Shown: positions 29,937 to 39,725 of the stretch, piece after piece
Position numbering within the stretch: position 1 is the stretch's first letter
Layout: every line of letters begins with the position of its first letter
Position numbers and translations under genes: made by a program
Notes under the pieces: generated by a model
Told to the model about the DNA's origin: nothing
Databases searched by the model: none
The model's input: only the letters and a program-made list of their open reading frames with translations
Assembly: GCA_017347445.1 (NCBI GenBank)
Contig: AP021856.1
Location: 1,620,613 to 1,684,612, forward strand
Length of the DNA: 64,000 nucleotides
DNA from: Candidatus Brocadia pituitae
GTDB taxonomy: Bacteria > Planctomycetota > Brocadiia > Brocadiales > Brocadiaceae
Reading direction: 5' to 3'

Positions 29937-31472
29937 TTAATGCTCATGTGTTGCCCCAGCCTTCCCCAGTTCTGCTTTCAGGATGAAACTATTGTGCACA
30001 ACGTATTTTTCACCCGGTAAGATACCCTGTAAGACCTCCCACCATCGTCCGTTGCTTCTGCCTAACGCTAATGGGCGAGCTTCAAACTGATTCCCATATT
30101 GCACAAACACAACTGGTCGGTCGTTTAGGGTTTGAATTGCGTCAACGGATACTGCCACCGGTATCGACACCTCTTCCTGAACAATTTCGACAGTTACAAA
30201 GAGACCGGGACGCCACTGACCGTCCGGGTTCTGCACAACTATTATTCCCCTGGCGGTCCGTGTTTGCTCACCAACAAGTGGACCAATATACGTGAGCGTA
30301 CCGTCAACTTCCAGGCCTGATGCCTTGGATTTCACGGTAACATTTTGCCCAACTCTGACGATATTCAGATCCTTTGCATATATGGTAACTTCTGCCCAAA
30401 CGGTTGACAAATCGGCAAGAACGAAACAATCAGCGTCCTCCTTGACTGCTTCGCCGACAGAGATGTGCTTCTCAATAACCACCCCATCGAAATGTACACA
30501 CATCTCGTAGCGTGTGAGACTTGCATCTGGCTTATCTAATATCCTGTCCAAGTCGTTTTGGGAATGTCCCATGGACAACAATTTTTGTGTTGCCGCCTGC
30601 ATCTTTATTTTAGCTTCCGACAGTGCCTGCCGGCTGGCAAGATAATCTTTTTCTGAAGAAATTTTTTGTTTCCAAAGACGTTCGATCCGTTCAAATGTCG
30701 CTTGCGCAAGTTCTACTCGTTTTACAGAAGCCAGATACTCGCTCTTCAATTCTGCCAACTCCAGGCTGTCAACAACAGCGATAACCTCGTCATGTTTAAC
30801 CTTATCACCGAGATTTTTGTATACCGCAGTGACAACGCCAGAGACCCTTGGTACGACGTGTACCACCTTATCAGCATTGAGCTCAATCTCGCCCGGAAGT
30901 TCAAGTACCGTCTTCATCTGAACGGGACCGGCAGGTCCAACAACAATTCCGGTGCTTTGTACTGCCTCGGGTGTAAGCTCGATCCTCCCTTCTATCTGTG
31001 AATATTCCCAGCGATAGATACAACCGTTATATTCCGCTATCACTTTAACGTCAAAGGAGTGTGGTTCTTCAATAATCCTGTCACTGCAGAGATGGTCACC
31101 CTCACTCTTGAAGTTGATAACATCCACTCTTCCACCAAGCCTGTGTAATTCTATAGTCAGTTTCACTTTATCAGGATCAACCACTTTCCCATTATCATAT
31201 GCATGAACCCTGAATAGAAGAGGAATTCCCTGTTCATAAATGGCGATCTCAACCTGAAAGTGGTCGTCTGATAACAATCTCCCTCCATGAGACCCTTTTA
31301 CTTGTTCCTCCTCGTGCACATGTTCTAAAGCAGAGTGCTCATGATGTTCCTCAACGGTTGTTTTCTCTATACGGAGAATAATTACTGCCAGCACAATTCC
31401 TATCAGGACGACAATGCCAATTGGTAACATCTTCTTAAAATAAGCTGTTTTATATATCTTCTTGCTCCACAT
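29937..31472 (-). CDS. RND efflux periplasmic adaptor, CzcB/CusB-type (system 1)
   Basis: A 511-residue membrane-fusion protein. An N-terminal membrane anchor (about 14-33) is followed by a His-rich stretch (EEHHEHSALEHVHEEE), then a beta domain, a lipoyl/hairpin region (about 205-330) and the barrel domains typical of HlyD-like heavy-metal adaptors. The His cluster probably binds metal ions before transfer to the pump. It is the upstream gene of efflux system 1, with the four-helix-bundle gene and pump downstream on the same strand. Confidence 0.9.
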   Translation of the reverse strand: MWSKKIYKTAYFKKMLPIGIVVLIGIVLAVIILRIEKTTVEEHHEHSALEHVHEEEQVKGSHGGRLLSDDHFQVEIAIYEQGIPLLFRVHAYDNGKVVDPDKVKLTIELHRLGGRVDVINFKSEGDHLCSDRIIEEPHSFDVKVIAEYNGCIYRWEYSQIEGRIELTPEAVQSTGIVVGPAGPVQMKTVLELPGEIELNADKVVHVVPRVSGVVTAVYKNLGDKVKHDEVIAVVDSLELAELKSEYLASVKRVELAQATFERIERLWKQKISSEKDYLASRQALSEAKIKMQAATQKLLSMGHSQNDLDRILDKPDASLTRYEMCVHFDGVVIEKHISVGEAVKEDADCFVLADLSTVWAEVTIYAKDLNIVRVGQNVTVKSKASGLEVDGTLTYIGPLVGEQTRTARGIIVVQNPDGQWRPGLFVTVEIVQEEVSIPVAVSVDAIQTLNDRPVVFVQYGNQFEARPLALGRSNGRWWEVLQGILPGEKYVVHNSFILKAELGKAGATHEH

Positions 31473-31824
31473 TATTGATCCCCTGTTTATTTTAGGTAGG
31501 CTGCCAAAGGCAGCGGCTTTTCATTTCCCCTCTTAAAAAAAGAAATCGGGGGTATTCCGGTAAACTTTTCATACCTCTGTATTGTTCAACTGGGTGTTCG
31601 CCTGAGCTCATGCCGGAGACTCACGACAAAGTCCCAGTCCCCTCTTTTTAAAGCGTATTGTTGAACAATTATTTTTGCCGGAAAAATTATCCATAGTCAG
31701 AGAGCAGGATGGGTTAAGTGACAACGTTCAGGACATCGTTACCATTTTTTTGTTGGGTGCGCTCCGCTTCACACAACCTGCTGAACTCATTGGTACCTAT
31801 TATGTTCTGCATCTGGAAAACAAA
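31473..31824. other. Intergenic stretch between ynfA and the system 1 adaptor gene
   Basis: No gene is convincing here. It contains a widely spaced inverted repeat (TATTGTTCAAC near 31580 and GTTGAACAAT near 31662) and ends at a hairpin repeat. The promoter of system 1 may lie in it, but no clear pair of boxes was found. Confidence 0.4.
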
Positions 31825-31853
31825 CACGGACAAACAAGTTTGTCCGTGCCACC
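31825..31853. repeat. Single copy of the GGACAAAC palindrome
   Basis: Perfect 11-bp hairpin CACGGACAAAC-AA-GTTTGTCCGTG followed by CCACCC. Apart from the loop, it is identical to the right half of the element at 2381-2545. It lies just past the 3' end of ynfA and may serve as its transcript end. Confidence 0.75.
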
Positions 31854-31869
31854 CCTCTGTCAACCAAAA

Positions 31870-32208
31870 TTATCCCCTTGGCCAATACATGATGATAACC
31901 ACACCTATGAGGGCAATAAGACCACCAATCAGGTCAAATTTGTCCGGCGCAATCTTGTCAACCTGCCATCCCCATAGAATGGAGAGAACGATAAATACAC
32001 CACCATAGGCGGCATAGACCCGGCCAAAACTTGCAGGCTGGAAGGTTGGAATAACTCCATAGACAACCAGCACAATTGCTCCTAATAAACCAAGCCAAAT
32101 ACCCTTCTCCTCTCTGAGCCAGAGCCATACCAGGTATCCTCCTCCTATTTCACAAACTCCGGCAAGGATAAAGAAGAAAATTGATCTGGCAATCTCGATT
32201 TTTTCCAT
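31870..32208 (-). CDS. YnfA/UPF0060 small membrane protein
   Basis: A 112-residue protein with four membrane helices, starting at ATG 32208 ([12 protein letters not shown]). Family patterns are present: the [15 protein letters not shown] helix, the [12 protein letters not shown] motif and the [15 protein letters not shown] loop. YnfA proteins belong to the drug/metabolite small transporter group and have been linked to drug efflux or metal-like tolerance. Here it is wedged between two metal efflux systems on the same strand. Confidence 0.92.
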   Translation of the reverse strand: MEKIEIARSIFFFILAGVCEIGGGYLVWLWLREEKGIWLGLLGAIVLVVYGVIPTFQPASFGRVYAAYGGVFIVLSILWGWQVDKIAPDKFDLIGGLIALIGVVIIMYWPRG

Positions 32209-32313
32209 GTTTTGCCTCATTCATGTTTCTGTAATAATGTAATATTTTCTAAGAATTTCAAACGCTTTTTCTATCATCTCCGCGCTCTCTGCGACCTCTG
32301 CGGTAAAATTATT

Positions 32314-35300
32314 TTATGTGGCTTCAAGTCTTTTGGGAAACCATTGGTAGAGGGCAGGGATCACGAAAAGGGTTAAAAAACTCGAAAAGCATACTCCACC
32401 AACGATCACTGTCGCCAATGGTTTCTGTACCTCCGCCCCTATATCCGTAGATATGGTCATCGGCAATAGCCCAATAATATCGGTTATGACGGTTATCAGT
32501 ACGGGTCTCAGTCGCCTTGTAGCGGCCTCTACGATCGTATCTCTTGTTTCCTTACCTTTTTGAAGATATTCATTAATACACGACACCATAACGGTGCCAT
32601 TTAACACGCATAGACCAAACAGTGAGATAAATCCCACCCCTGCAGAAACACTCAACGGCATGCCCCTTAAGAATAGTGCCACAATCCCTCCGGTAGCGGC
32701 AAAAGGAACATTTATATAAATAAGAATAGCATTTTTAAAGGAACGGAAACTCATGAAAAGAAGGATGAAGATTAATCCCATGGAAATGGGAATAACGATT
32801 GCCATCCGATTCCGCGCACGCTGCATGTTCTCAAACTGACCACCCCAGTCCAGGTAATATCCTGCGGGGATATCCACACCTTCCCGGATCTTCCTTTTTG
32901 CCTCTGCTACAAAGCTGCCGATATCCCTGTCCCGCACATTACACTCTACAACGATACGGCGGTGTCCGTTCTCACGGTTGACCTGGGCATGTCCCTCTTC
33001 AACAAAAATATCCGCCAGTTGGATGAGCGGCACACGCACACCACCCGGGGCGCTAATCAGGATATTTTTTATTTCCTCTATATTGTCCCTTGCCTCTTCG
33101 GAAAAACGGACTATGAGGTCGAATCGCATCTGCTCTTCCAGCACCTGTGATGCCGCCCTGCCGCCGATTGCCGTAGTGATAACATCCTGTATATCCGACA
33201 CGTTGATACCATAACGGGCAATGGCGGTCCGGTCAATTTTTATCTGTATCACCGGCAACCCTGCCACCTGTTCACCTTTCACATCCTCGGCTCCCGGTAC
33301 ATGCGAAACAACTCGTTCGATCTCCCCCGCCTTTGACTTTAATACCGCATAATCCTCGCCAAAAAGTTTAATGGCGACATCAGAACGAACACCGGCTATT
33401 AACTCACTGACCCTGAGCTCAATGGGCTGTGAAAAACTATACTGCATGCCAGGAATCTTTTTCAAATCCTCTTCCATACGGGCAATGAGGCCACCCTTGG
33501 TCCTGGCCGTCTGCCATGTATCCTTCGGCTTGAGCATTACGAACACATCACTGATCTCCTGTCCCATGGGGTCCGTGGCAATTTCTGCCCTTCCGGTCTT
33601 GGATACAACGGTCTCAACCTCCGGATATTTCATGAGAGTTTTCTCTATGAGCGTAGAGAGTTCTACCGAAGCCTTTAAAGAGACGCTGGGCAGTCTCCGT
33701 GCGTTGATTGCTATGGCGCCTTCATCCAATTCGGGCATAAATTCAGAACCTAAAAATGGAATAAGGACAAGGCTTGAAAGAAAGCACGAGGCTGCAATAA
33801 TTAAGGTGATCCTGGGATGGAACACAATCTTTTGTAATAACGGCCTGTAACGGTTCTTCAGGAACAACATTATGCGATTATCCATTTCCTCAGTATGCTC
33901 CTTTGCCTTTACCCCTTTTTTAAAAATAAGGGAGCTAAGAGTGGGCATAATAACCAGGGCAACGAAAAGTGAACTCAGCATGGCAAGGCTGACGGTAAGG
34001 GCTACAGGCCTGAACATCTTGCCTTCAACACCCTGTAAAGTCAGGAGCGGCACATAGATGATAATGATAATGCCCACGGCGAAGAAGATGGGACGTCCCA
34101 CCTCTTGAGCTGCACGGAGTATTGTCTCCGTGTGACCATCACTCCTTTTTCTCAAGGTCAGGCGCTGGACAATATTTTCCACCGTGCAAACTGAACCATC
34201 AGTAATGTTACCAAACCCAAGTGAACCAATACTCATTACCGTAGCGGCAATCCCCAGGTGATACATGCCTGAAAAGGTTAAAACGACCGTTAAAGGAACA
34301 GAGAAAGCAATAAGGAGTGAGACTCGCCAGTTGCCTACCGTTAACGTAAGGACTATGATTATCAGGATAATGCCGAAAATGACGTTGCTTATAACGGTAT
34401 GAATAACGTCGTTGACCAGGGCAGCCCGATCATAAAACGGCACGATATCAACGCCTTTTGGCAAATTCTGCCTGATCTCCTCAACCTTCTGTTTTACCCT
34501 TTCCACCACGGTGCGGCTATTCTCACCCTTGAGCATCATGGCGATACCCGTAACAACCTCTCCCTTGCCGTCTTTGGTAACCGCCCCATAACGCACCTCT
34601 GGACCCACCACCACATCGGCAATATTTTTAATATAAATGGGGGTACCTTCTGCCGTTGCATGGACGACAATATTTTCAATGTCTTGTATGGTATGAATAA
34701 GTCCTATACCCCTTATGAAATATTGTTCAGAGGAATGTTCAATGTATTGCCCACCGGCATTGGCATTATTGGATGCCAGGGCGTCAAAGACCTGCCGGAG
34801 AGCAATATCATAGGTGATGAGCTTTTTGGGATCCACCAGCACTTGGTACTGCTTTACAAAACCGCCGAAGCTGTTGATCTCAATAATCCCTGGTGTGGTC
34901 AGGAGTCTGGGTTTAATTATCCAGTCCTGGATGGTCCTGAGTTCCATGGTATCTTTGCCCTCACCGGCAACTACATATTGATAAATCTCACCAAGTCCCG
35001 TGCTAATCGGCCCCATGATAGGCTGGGCATTGAAAACCTTCGGTAGTTGCTCTTTTGCTGTTTGTAAACGCTCCAAGACCAATTGGCGGGCAAAATAGAT
35101 GTTTACATGGTCAGCAAAAACCACCGTAACCTGTGAGAGCCCTGACTTTGAAAGGGAACGAGTCTCCACAACGTTGGGTAATCCACCCATGGAGAACTCA
35201 ATGGGGAAGGTAATGAGTTTTTCCACTTCAAGAGGACCAAGTCCTGATACCTCAGTATTAATCTGCACCTGGTTTGTGGTAACATCAGGGACGGCATCGA

Positions 35301-35406
35301 CCGGCAAACGCATAATGTAGTATAAACCTACTCCTAGAATGACACCTATCACGATAATAACAAGGAAACCCTGTTTTAAGGCATATTCGATAAGCCGGTT
35401 GATCAT
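32314..35406 (-). CDS. Heavy-metal RND efflux pump, CzcA/CusA-type (system 2)
   Basis: A 1030-residue pump starting at ATG 35406, which overlaps the end of its adaptor gene. The HME-RND block RLPVDAVPDVTTNQVQINTE is present, and the 12-helix, two-loop layout is intact. Helix 4 is unusual: GFGNITDGSVCTVEN has lost the first Asp of the DFG...DGA...EN motif and carries a Cys. This is neither the CzcA nor the CusA pattern, so metal specificity is open. With the adaptor at 35411-36751 and the TolC protein at 37028-38362 it forms a complete tripartite system. Confidence 0.92.
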   Translation of the reverse strand: MINRLIEYALKQGFLVIIVIGVILGVGLYYIMRLPVDAVPDVTTNQVQINTEVSGLGPLEVEKLITFPIEFSMGGLPNVVETRSLSKSGLSQVTVVFADHVNIYFARQLVLERLQTAKEQLPKVFNAQPIMGPISTGLGEIYQYVVAGEGKDTMELRTIQDWIIKPRLLTTPGIIEINSFGGFVKQYQVLVDPKKLITYDIALRQVFDALASNNANAGGQYIEHSSEQYFIRGIGLIHTIQDIENIVVHATAEGTPIYIKNIADVVVGPEVRYGAVTKDGKGEVVTGIAMMLKGENSRTVVERVKQKVEEIRQNLPKGVDIVPFYDRAALVNDVIHTVISNVIFGIILIIIVLTLTVGNWRVSLLIAFSVPLTVVLTFSGMYHLGIAATVMSIGSLGFGNITDGSVCTVENIVQRLTLRKRSDGHTETILRAAQEVGRPIFFAVGIIIIIYVPLLTLQGVEGKMFRPVALTVSLAMLSSLFVALVIMPTLSSLIFKKGVKAKEHTEEMDNRIMLFLKNRYRPLLQKIVFHPRITLIIAASCFLSSLVLIPFLGSEFMPELDEGAIAINARRLPSVSLKASVELSTLIEKTLMKYPEVETVVSKTGRAEIATDPMGQEISDVFVMLKPKDTWQTARTKGGLIARMEEDLKKIPGMQYSFSQPIELRVSELIAGVRSDVAIKLFGEDYAVLKSKAGEIERVVSHVPGAEDVKGEQVAGLPVIQIKIDRTAIARYGINVSDIQDVITTAIGGRAASQVLEEQMRFDLIVRFSEEARDNIEEIKNILISAPGGVRVPLIQLADIFVEEGHAQVNRENGHRRIVVECNVRDRDIGSFVAEAKRKIREGVDIPAGYYLDWGGQFENMQRARNRMAIVIPISMGLIFILLFMSFRSFKNAILIYINVPFAATGGIVALFLRGMPLSVSAGVGFISLFGLCVLNGTVMVSCINEYLQKGKETRDTIVEAATRRLRPVLITVITDIIGLLPMTISTDIGAEVQKPLATVIVGGVCFSSFLTLFVIPALYQWFPKRLEAT

Positions 35407-35410
35407 GTCG

Positions 35411-36751
35411 TTAGTGTACGCACCCCTCCCCAAACTTTTCCTTCATGATTCCGGATTTGAGCAGGAAAGCCCCCTTAACAACCACGCTATCGTTCTTGCT
35501 TAAGCCACTCACAACTTTCACATGGCCATTTATCCGCGTACCCAAGGTCACATCCCGTCTTAAAAAAAGTCCCTCGTGAAGGGGCACAAAGACAAAATAT
35601 TCTTGTCCGTCCGCCTGAACGGCTTTAGCAGGCACAATGGGAGCACTATCTGCTTTCTCCGATTGATATAACAGCAACACCTTGGCAAACATTCCCGGTT
35701 TCAATTTTTCATGGCGATTGTCAACCTCTGCACGAACCTTTACGGTCCGCGTCTTTTCATCAACGGTAACTCCAATATACGTAACAATCCCCTCAAATTG
35801 TTCGTCCGGGTAAGAGGCAACTGATATCATTACCTTATTTCCCGGCTGAACCATGGAAATATCTTTTTCGTAGATATCAAACCATACCCACAGATTGGTG
35901 AGGTCAGAAATGGTGACAACCGGCGTAAAGGCGCCCTTGAGTTCACCAATGGCTACATTTTTTTCAATCACCGTACCATCAAAGGGGGCCGAAAGGATAA
36001 ACAGTGAGGATACCTGGTCCTCTGCTATACCCTGGATGTCATCCTCCACCTGACCCATGAGTATTAACTTCTCTTTTAGCGCTTTTAACTCTATCTGCGC
36101 CTGTTCGTACGTGCTCTCCGCTTCCAGAAAATGTTTTGTGGATGAAATCTTTTGTTTATAGAGAGACTTTTCCCTGGAATAGTTCTTTTTTGCCATTCTT
36201 AACATTGCCATCGCTTTCTTATAATTAGCCCGGAACTCTCCCAGTTCAACACTATCCAATACGGCCAGCTTCTGTCCTTTCTTCACATGATCTCCCCAGT
36301 CCACAAACAACTCCTTAACGACCCCGGATACCCTTGGGGAAACGATAACAAAGCGGTCCCGGTTAGGCGCTATCTCACCTGTTGCCTTATGAGTTACCTC
36401 TATGTCAAACAACTCAACGTTTTCGACGGTTATAATCTCCCCTAGTATCGATGTATCGACCTTGACTGCCCCGACCTCATAACGACAACCGTCACAGTCA
36501 ATAATGGAGAGATTGTGCTCACATTGCCTTTTTAATAATTCTTCGTAACTGCTGTCTTTCATGACAGGATTACACAAGACACATCCACTTTCTGGGACAC
36601 CATGTTCAGGACACATTTTCCCTTTATCTGAATTCTGACAACCTTGATGTGCAGCAACATTTGCAATGCAAAAGATTCCCATGCATAAAAGAAGTATCAT
36701 AAAACTAATCATTCGGATGTTCCATGATTGTAAATAATTCATACGTTGCAC
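35411..36751 (-). CDS. RND efflux periplasmic adaptor with Cys-rich metal-binding N-terminus (system 2)
   Basis: A 446-residue adaptor. A signal or anchor segment (about 12-34) precedes a Cys/His-rich module (about 38-95): CQNSDKGKMCPEHGVPESGC, LCNP, then CEHNLSIIDCDGC. This resembles heavy-metal-binding zinc-ribbon-like modules of CusB-type adaptors. Membrane-fusion, hairpin and barrel domains follow. The 3' end overlaps the start of its pump, so translation is coupled. It may sequester metal in the periplasm and hand it to the pump. Confidence 0.9.
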   Translation of the reverse strand: MQRMNYLQSWNIRMISFMILLLCMGIFCIANVAAHQGCQNSDKGKMCPEHGVPESGCVLCNPVMKDSSYEELLKRQCEHNLSIIDCDGCRYEVGAVKVDTSILGEIITVENVELFDIEVTHKATGEIAPNRDRFVIVSPRVSGVVKELFVDWGDHVKKGQKLAVLDSVELGEFRANYKKAMAMLRMAKKNYSREKSLYKQKISSTKHFLEAESTYEQAQIELKALKEKLILMGQVEDDIQGIAEDQVSSLFILSAPFDGTVIEKNVAIGELKGAFTPVVTISDLTNLWVWFDIYEKDISMVQPGNKVMISVASYPDEQFEGIVTYIGVTVDEKTRTVKVRAEVDNRHEKLKPGMFAKVLLLYQSEKADSAPIVPAKAVQADGQEYFVFVPLHEGLFLRRDVTLGTRINGHVKVVSGLSKNDSVVVKGAFLLKSGIMKEKFGEGCVH

Positions 36752-37027
36752 GTTCCCTCTTAAGTAAATGTTAGAAATTTAAAAATTCGTATCATAGCGT
36801 ACCAGACAACTCCCAGGATCCCTCTTTTTTAAGGGGAACTTGCGGAAATCCCCCTATGGCTGGTTCAATCTTGCAGATTGAACCATGCATTTGAAGGATA
36901 CTCTAAAGCCTGTGCTGTAAGACGGAATTATATCAAACGCTTCGGTCCAATCGTGAACAATTGAGCCAGCGAAAGAACACGGTGTAAAGGTTGACAATGG
37001 CCTAATGAAAATATCTTCTTATCGCCA

Positions 37028-38362
37028 TTATTGCTCACGTATCTTCGTTACCGCCAGTCTTTCAATATCAGCAATGAACAGATTTAAACTTTTTAGAGAT
37101 GCAATGTAGGAAATCCTTGTTTCTGCCCATGTCCTTTGGGCATCCAGGAGGTCGATGTAATCAAACTCCCCCTCTCTGTATCCTCTGGTAATTAACTTCA
37201 GGGATTCTTCCGCCTTTGGCAGAATTTTATCCCTATACTCAATGGTGCGTTTCCGTTCTACGTTGTATGAATTAAAATTTTTTCGTAACTGAAATAGCAG
37301 TTCATTATACACTGACTGGTTTTCATTTTTTGCTTTTTTTGAAAGAGCTTTATTTCTTTGTATATTACCCTGATTACGATTAAAAAATGGGGCCGGTATC
37401 TCAACACCTACCTGCACGGTGTCTATGTTATCCAATGAGAGCCTTTTATAGCCAGCAGACACATTGATATCGGGTATCACCCGTCTCTTTTCCAATGACA
37501 ATTGTGTTTCCGCTATTTCGATATTCTTCTTGGACGCCTTAAGGAATGGTTGATTGTTATTCATTTTTAGTTCAAGCTCAGAAAGCGACAACTCCACGGG
37601 TCTTGACAAAAGCATTCCCGTTACTCCATGAACGATCTCATCCGGAATACCCATTACCGTTTGTAACTCCTTAATCGAATTTTGAAGATTTCCTTCTGCT
37701 TGGGAGACGAGATTTCTTGCCTTTGACCATTCAACCTCCGCCCTGAGGACATTGGTAATAGCCACTTCTCCCGCATCAAACCTGAGTTTTTCGCTTCCAT
37801 AAATCCCTTTTGCAATTTCCTCCGTTTCCTTCGCTATAGTCAACCCTTCCTGATCACCGACAACCATATAAAACGCTTTTTTTGTGTCGGCAACAACACT
37901 TAAAAAAGCAACTTCACGTTCGAACTCATTTTTTTCTTTTCCCTTTTCACTGACCCTGATTCCTAGTCCTCTCTTGCCCCCCGTAATGATGGGCTGAGTT
38001 ACGGCCACGAGGTTCTGACTTTGATTTAATCCGATTTCATTGTCAGGAATTTCTTCTGCTAAAAACTGAAGAACGGGATTAGGATATAATTTCGATTGCC
38101 GCAGCGAACCCAAAGCGGCTTCTACCTGATCCCTGGTCGATTGCAAGAAAGGATTCTTTTCAATGGCAATACGAATGGCCTCTTCGAGCGAAATTTTTTT
38201 GTTTGATAATTGATCATCCTTGTCCCGGGCTTTGACAGGAAGATCCTTCCCAAAGGCTAGTAACCAAAAACTTGGCAAAAAAATAGAGACATAAACGAGC
38301 ATGATAAAAAAAATGAATCCGGCTTTCTGAAGATGATGTTTAAAATCAAAATGCAAATCCAT
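37028..38362 (-). CDS. TolC-family outer-membrane efflux protein (CzcC/CusC-type)
   Basis: A 444-residue protein with a signal or anchor helix (about 15-37) and two repeated TolC domains. The first contains ISLEEAIRIAIEKNPFLQST. The second includes FFNRNQGNIQRNKA, a hallmark of CzcC-like proteins, and both have long alpha-helical coiled coils. It forms the outer-membrane tunnel of the efflux system. As the only TolC-type gene in the window it may serve both RND systems. It is the most upstream gene of the main efflux operon. Confidence 0.92.
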   Translation of the reverse strand: MDLHFDFKHHLQKAGFIFFIMLVYVSIFLPSFWLLAFGKDLPVKARDKDDQLSNKKISLEEAIRIAIEKNPFLQSTRDQVEAALGSLRQSKLYPNPVLQFLAEEIPDNEIGLNQSQNLVAVTQPIITGGKRGLGIRVSEKGKEKNEFEREVAFLSVVADTKKAFYMVVGDQEGLTIAKETEEIAKGIYGSEKLRFDAGEVAITNVLRAEVEWSKARNLVSQAEGNLQNSIKELQTVMGIPDEIVHGVTGMLLSRPVELSLSELELKMNNNQPFLKASKKNIEIAETQLSLEKRRVIPDINVSAGYKRLSLDNIDTVQVGVEIPAPFFNRNQGNIQRNKALSKKAKNENQSVYNELLFQLRKNFNSYNVERKRTIEYRDKILPKAEESLKLITRGYREGEFDYIDLLDAQRTWAETRISYIASLKSLNLFIADIERLAVTKIREQ

Positions 38363-38806
38363 AAGAAAAACCTTTCACAATATACCAATGAATGAATAAT
38401 AGCTCACATAGATTCTTCATGAAGCGACCCTTCGCAAACTGAGACTTCCCTCCGTGCAGCTATCTTAAAGCTGTTTACATAAAAATGAAACATCCATGTC
38501 TCTCTAGCTCACAAGAGGTCGTAAAAATATGACCCTGAGCGGCAATAAAGATTCTTCGTTTCGTTCAAAATGATAAAAAACGAAGGGCTCTGAATGACGG
38601 TGTTCTGTTATTTTCAGGTGAAATTCCTCATAGCATCAGGAAATTCACCTGGCATCTGCAATCTCGAAACCTGCCCTAAGCAATCGGGATATTACACAGA
38701 TTACCAGCCACAACCACCCGGATATATCTTTTAATTCACAGATATGCCGTGTCTTTCAGTAGTGACTCTATACGTCGTTATGAGATGTTGAAAATAAGAG
38801 AATGGA
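38363..38806. other. Intergenic stretch with a degraded palindromic repeat
   Basis: About 440 bases. It holds a degraded copy of the CATTCTGAGCG / GAAGAATC palindrome seen at 17173 (around 38525-38620) and no convincing gene. Confidence 0.4.
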
Positions 38807-39166
38807 TTATACGGCTAAACGCGGCGGATGATAGATGATCGTCTGGAAAATGCTTTTGAAATGATCAAAACGAATGTGTTGCAACCACGAGGGAGAATCC
38901 TTGAGAATCAGTAAAGGGCTTTGCAATAAACCAATGACTAAATTGTGGGAGCACAGGAGACAACAATGTGAACAATGCTGATCGTCACTGGGAACGGAAG
39001 AACAGTCGCCAGTGTGTGATAAAACGGCAGATTCCCTTTCACTACTATGGAGCGAAACCTTTTCTCCACAACCTAACACGAAGCAGTCACCCGGTAATAT
39101 GCATAAAATAAACCAAAACGTCAGGGCGACTATAAAATCCTTTTTTAAAAAAAATACTTTTTCCAT
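38807..39166 (-). CDS. Small exported Cys/His-rich protein preceding the efflux operon
   Basis: Taking ATG 39166 (MEKVFFLKKDF), this is a 119-residue protein with a signal peptide (hydrophobic core IVALTFWFILCILPGD) and a metal-ligand-rich stretch DDQHCSHCCLLCSHN near residue 70. Small periplasmic proteins with an HCxHC...CxH core often precede czc/cus-type efflux genes (CzcI/CopL-like). A metal-sensing or chaperone role is inferred from this and from position. It starts with no strong ribosome-binding site. The family is not identified with certainty. Confidence 0.6.
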   Translation of the reverse strand: MEKVFFLKKDFIVALTFWFILCILPGDCFVLGCGEKVSLHSSERESAVLSHTGDCSSVPSDDQHCSHCCLLCSHNLVIGLLQSPLLILKDSPSWLQHIRFDHFKSIFQTIIYHPPRLAV

Positions 39167-39253
39167 GTATTTCCAGGTAAAGGAATTGGGACATTTGGTA
39201 AACCTGATACAATATAATCGATAATTTATTGTAAAGCAAATAAAAACAAACAT

Positions 39254-39725
39254 ATATTTTTACAGTATTGTCCGGTTAGGAAATTGTGTAATACAGGTAA
39301 TAAGAGAGACGAGAAAAAATAATGTTTTTAGGAGATATTTACTTGACAAATCAGCAAAAGGTATTCGTAAAAACCCTTAACAATAGGAGTTACGAAAAAT
39401 GCCGCGCACCTGTCATCAGGCAGATATTCATAATCTCAAAGAACAATATGGACGCTCTTTCGCAATTCCCTAACCGGGGCAACGCTGGGTTAGAATAAAT
39501 CTTTTGTTCGGAAAAATACTAACAAACCGATGTGTATTATGCAGATGTTTTTAAGGCGATTAAACAGATTGTGAGTTTTTCTTTAAGTGATCTGGGAAAA
39601 TTCCGATTATCTATTATTGTATATATTATATTCTGCCGGGTCTCGTATGTTAAAGAAATCTGCCCGCATGCACGGACGAAAGAGCCAATTTCGATTACAC
39701 CTTAAGATTGTCGGTAAGAGGGACT
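39254..39725. other. Divergent upstream region of the HDOD gene
   Basis: About 470 bases between the minus-strand metal operon and the plus-strand HDOD gene, so it should hold promoters for both. A 24-codon frame starts at ATG 39399 after AGGAG (peptide MPRTCHQADIHNLKEQYGRS and four more residues). It is followed by an imperfect hairpin CTAACC...GGGTTAG (39470-39493). These could be a leader peptide and attenuator or chance. Confidence 0.35.
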
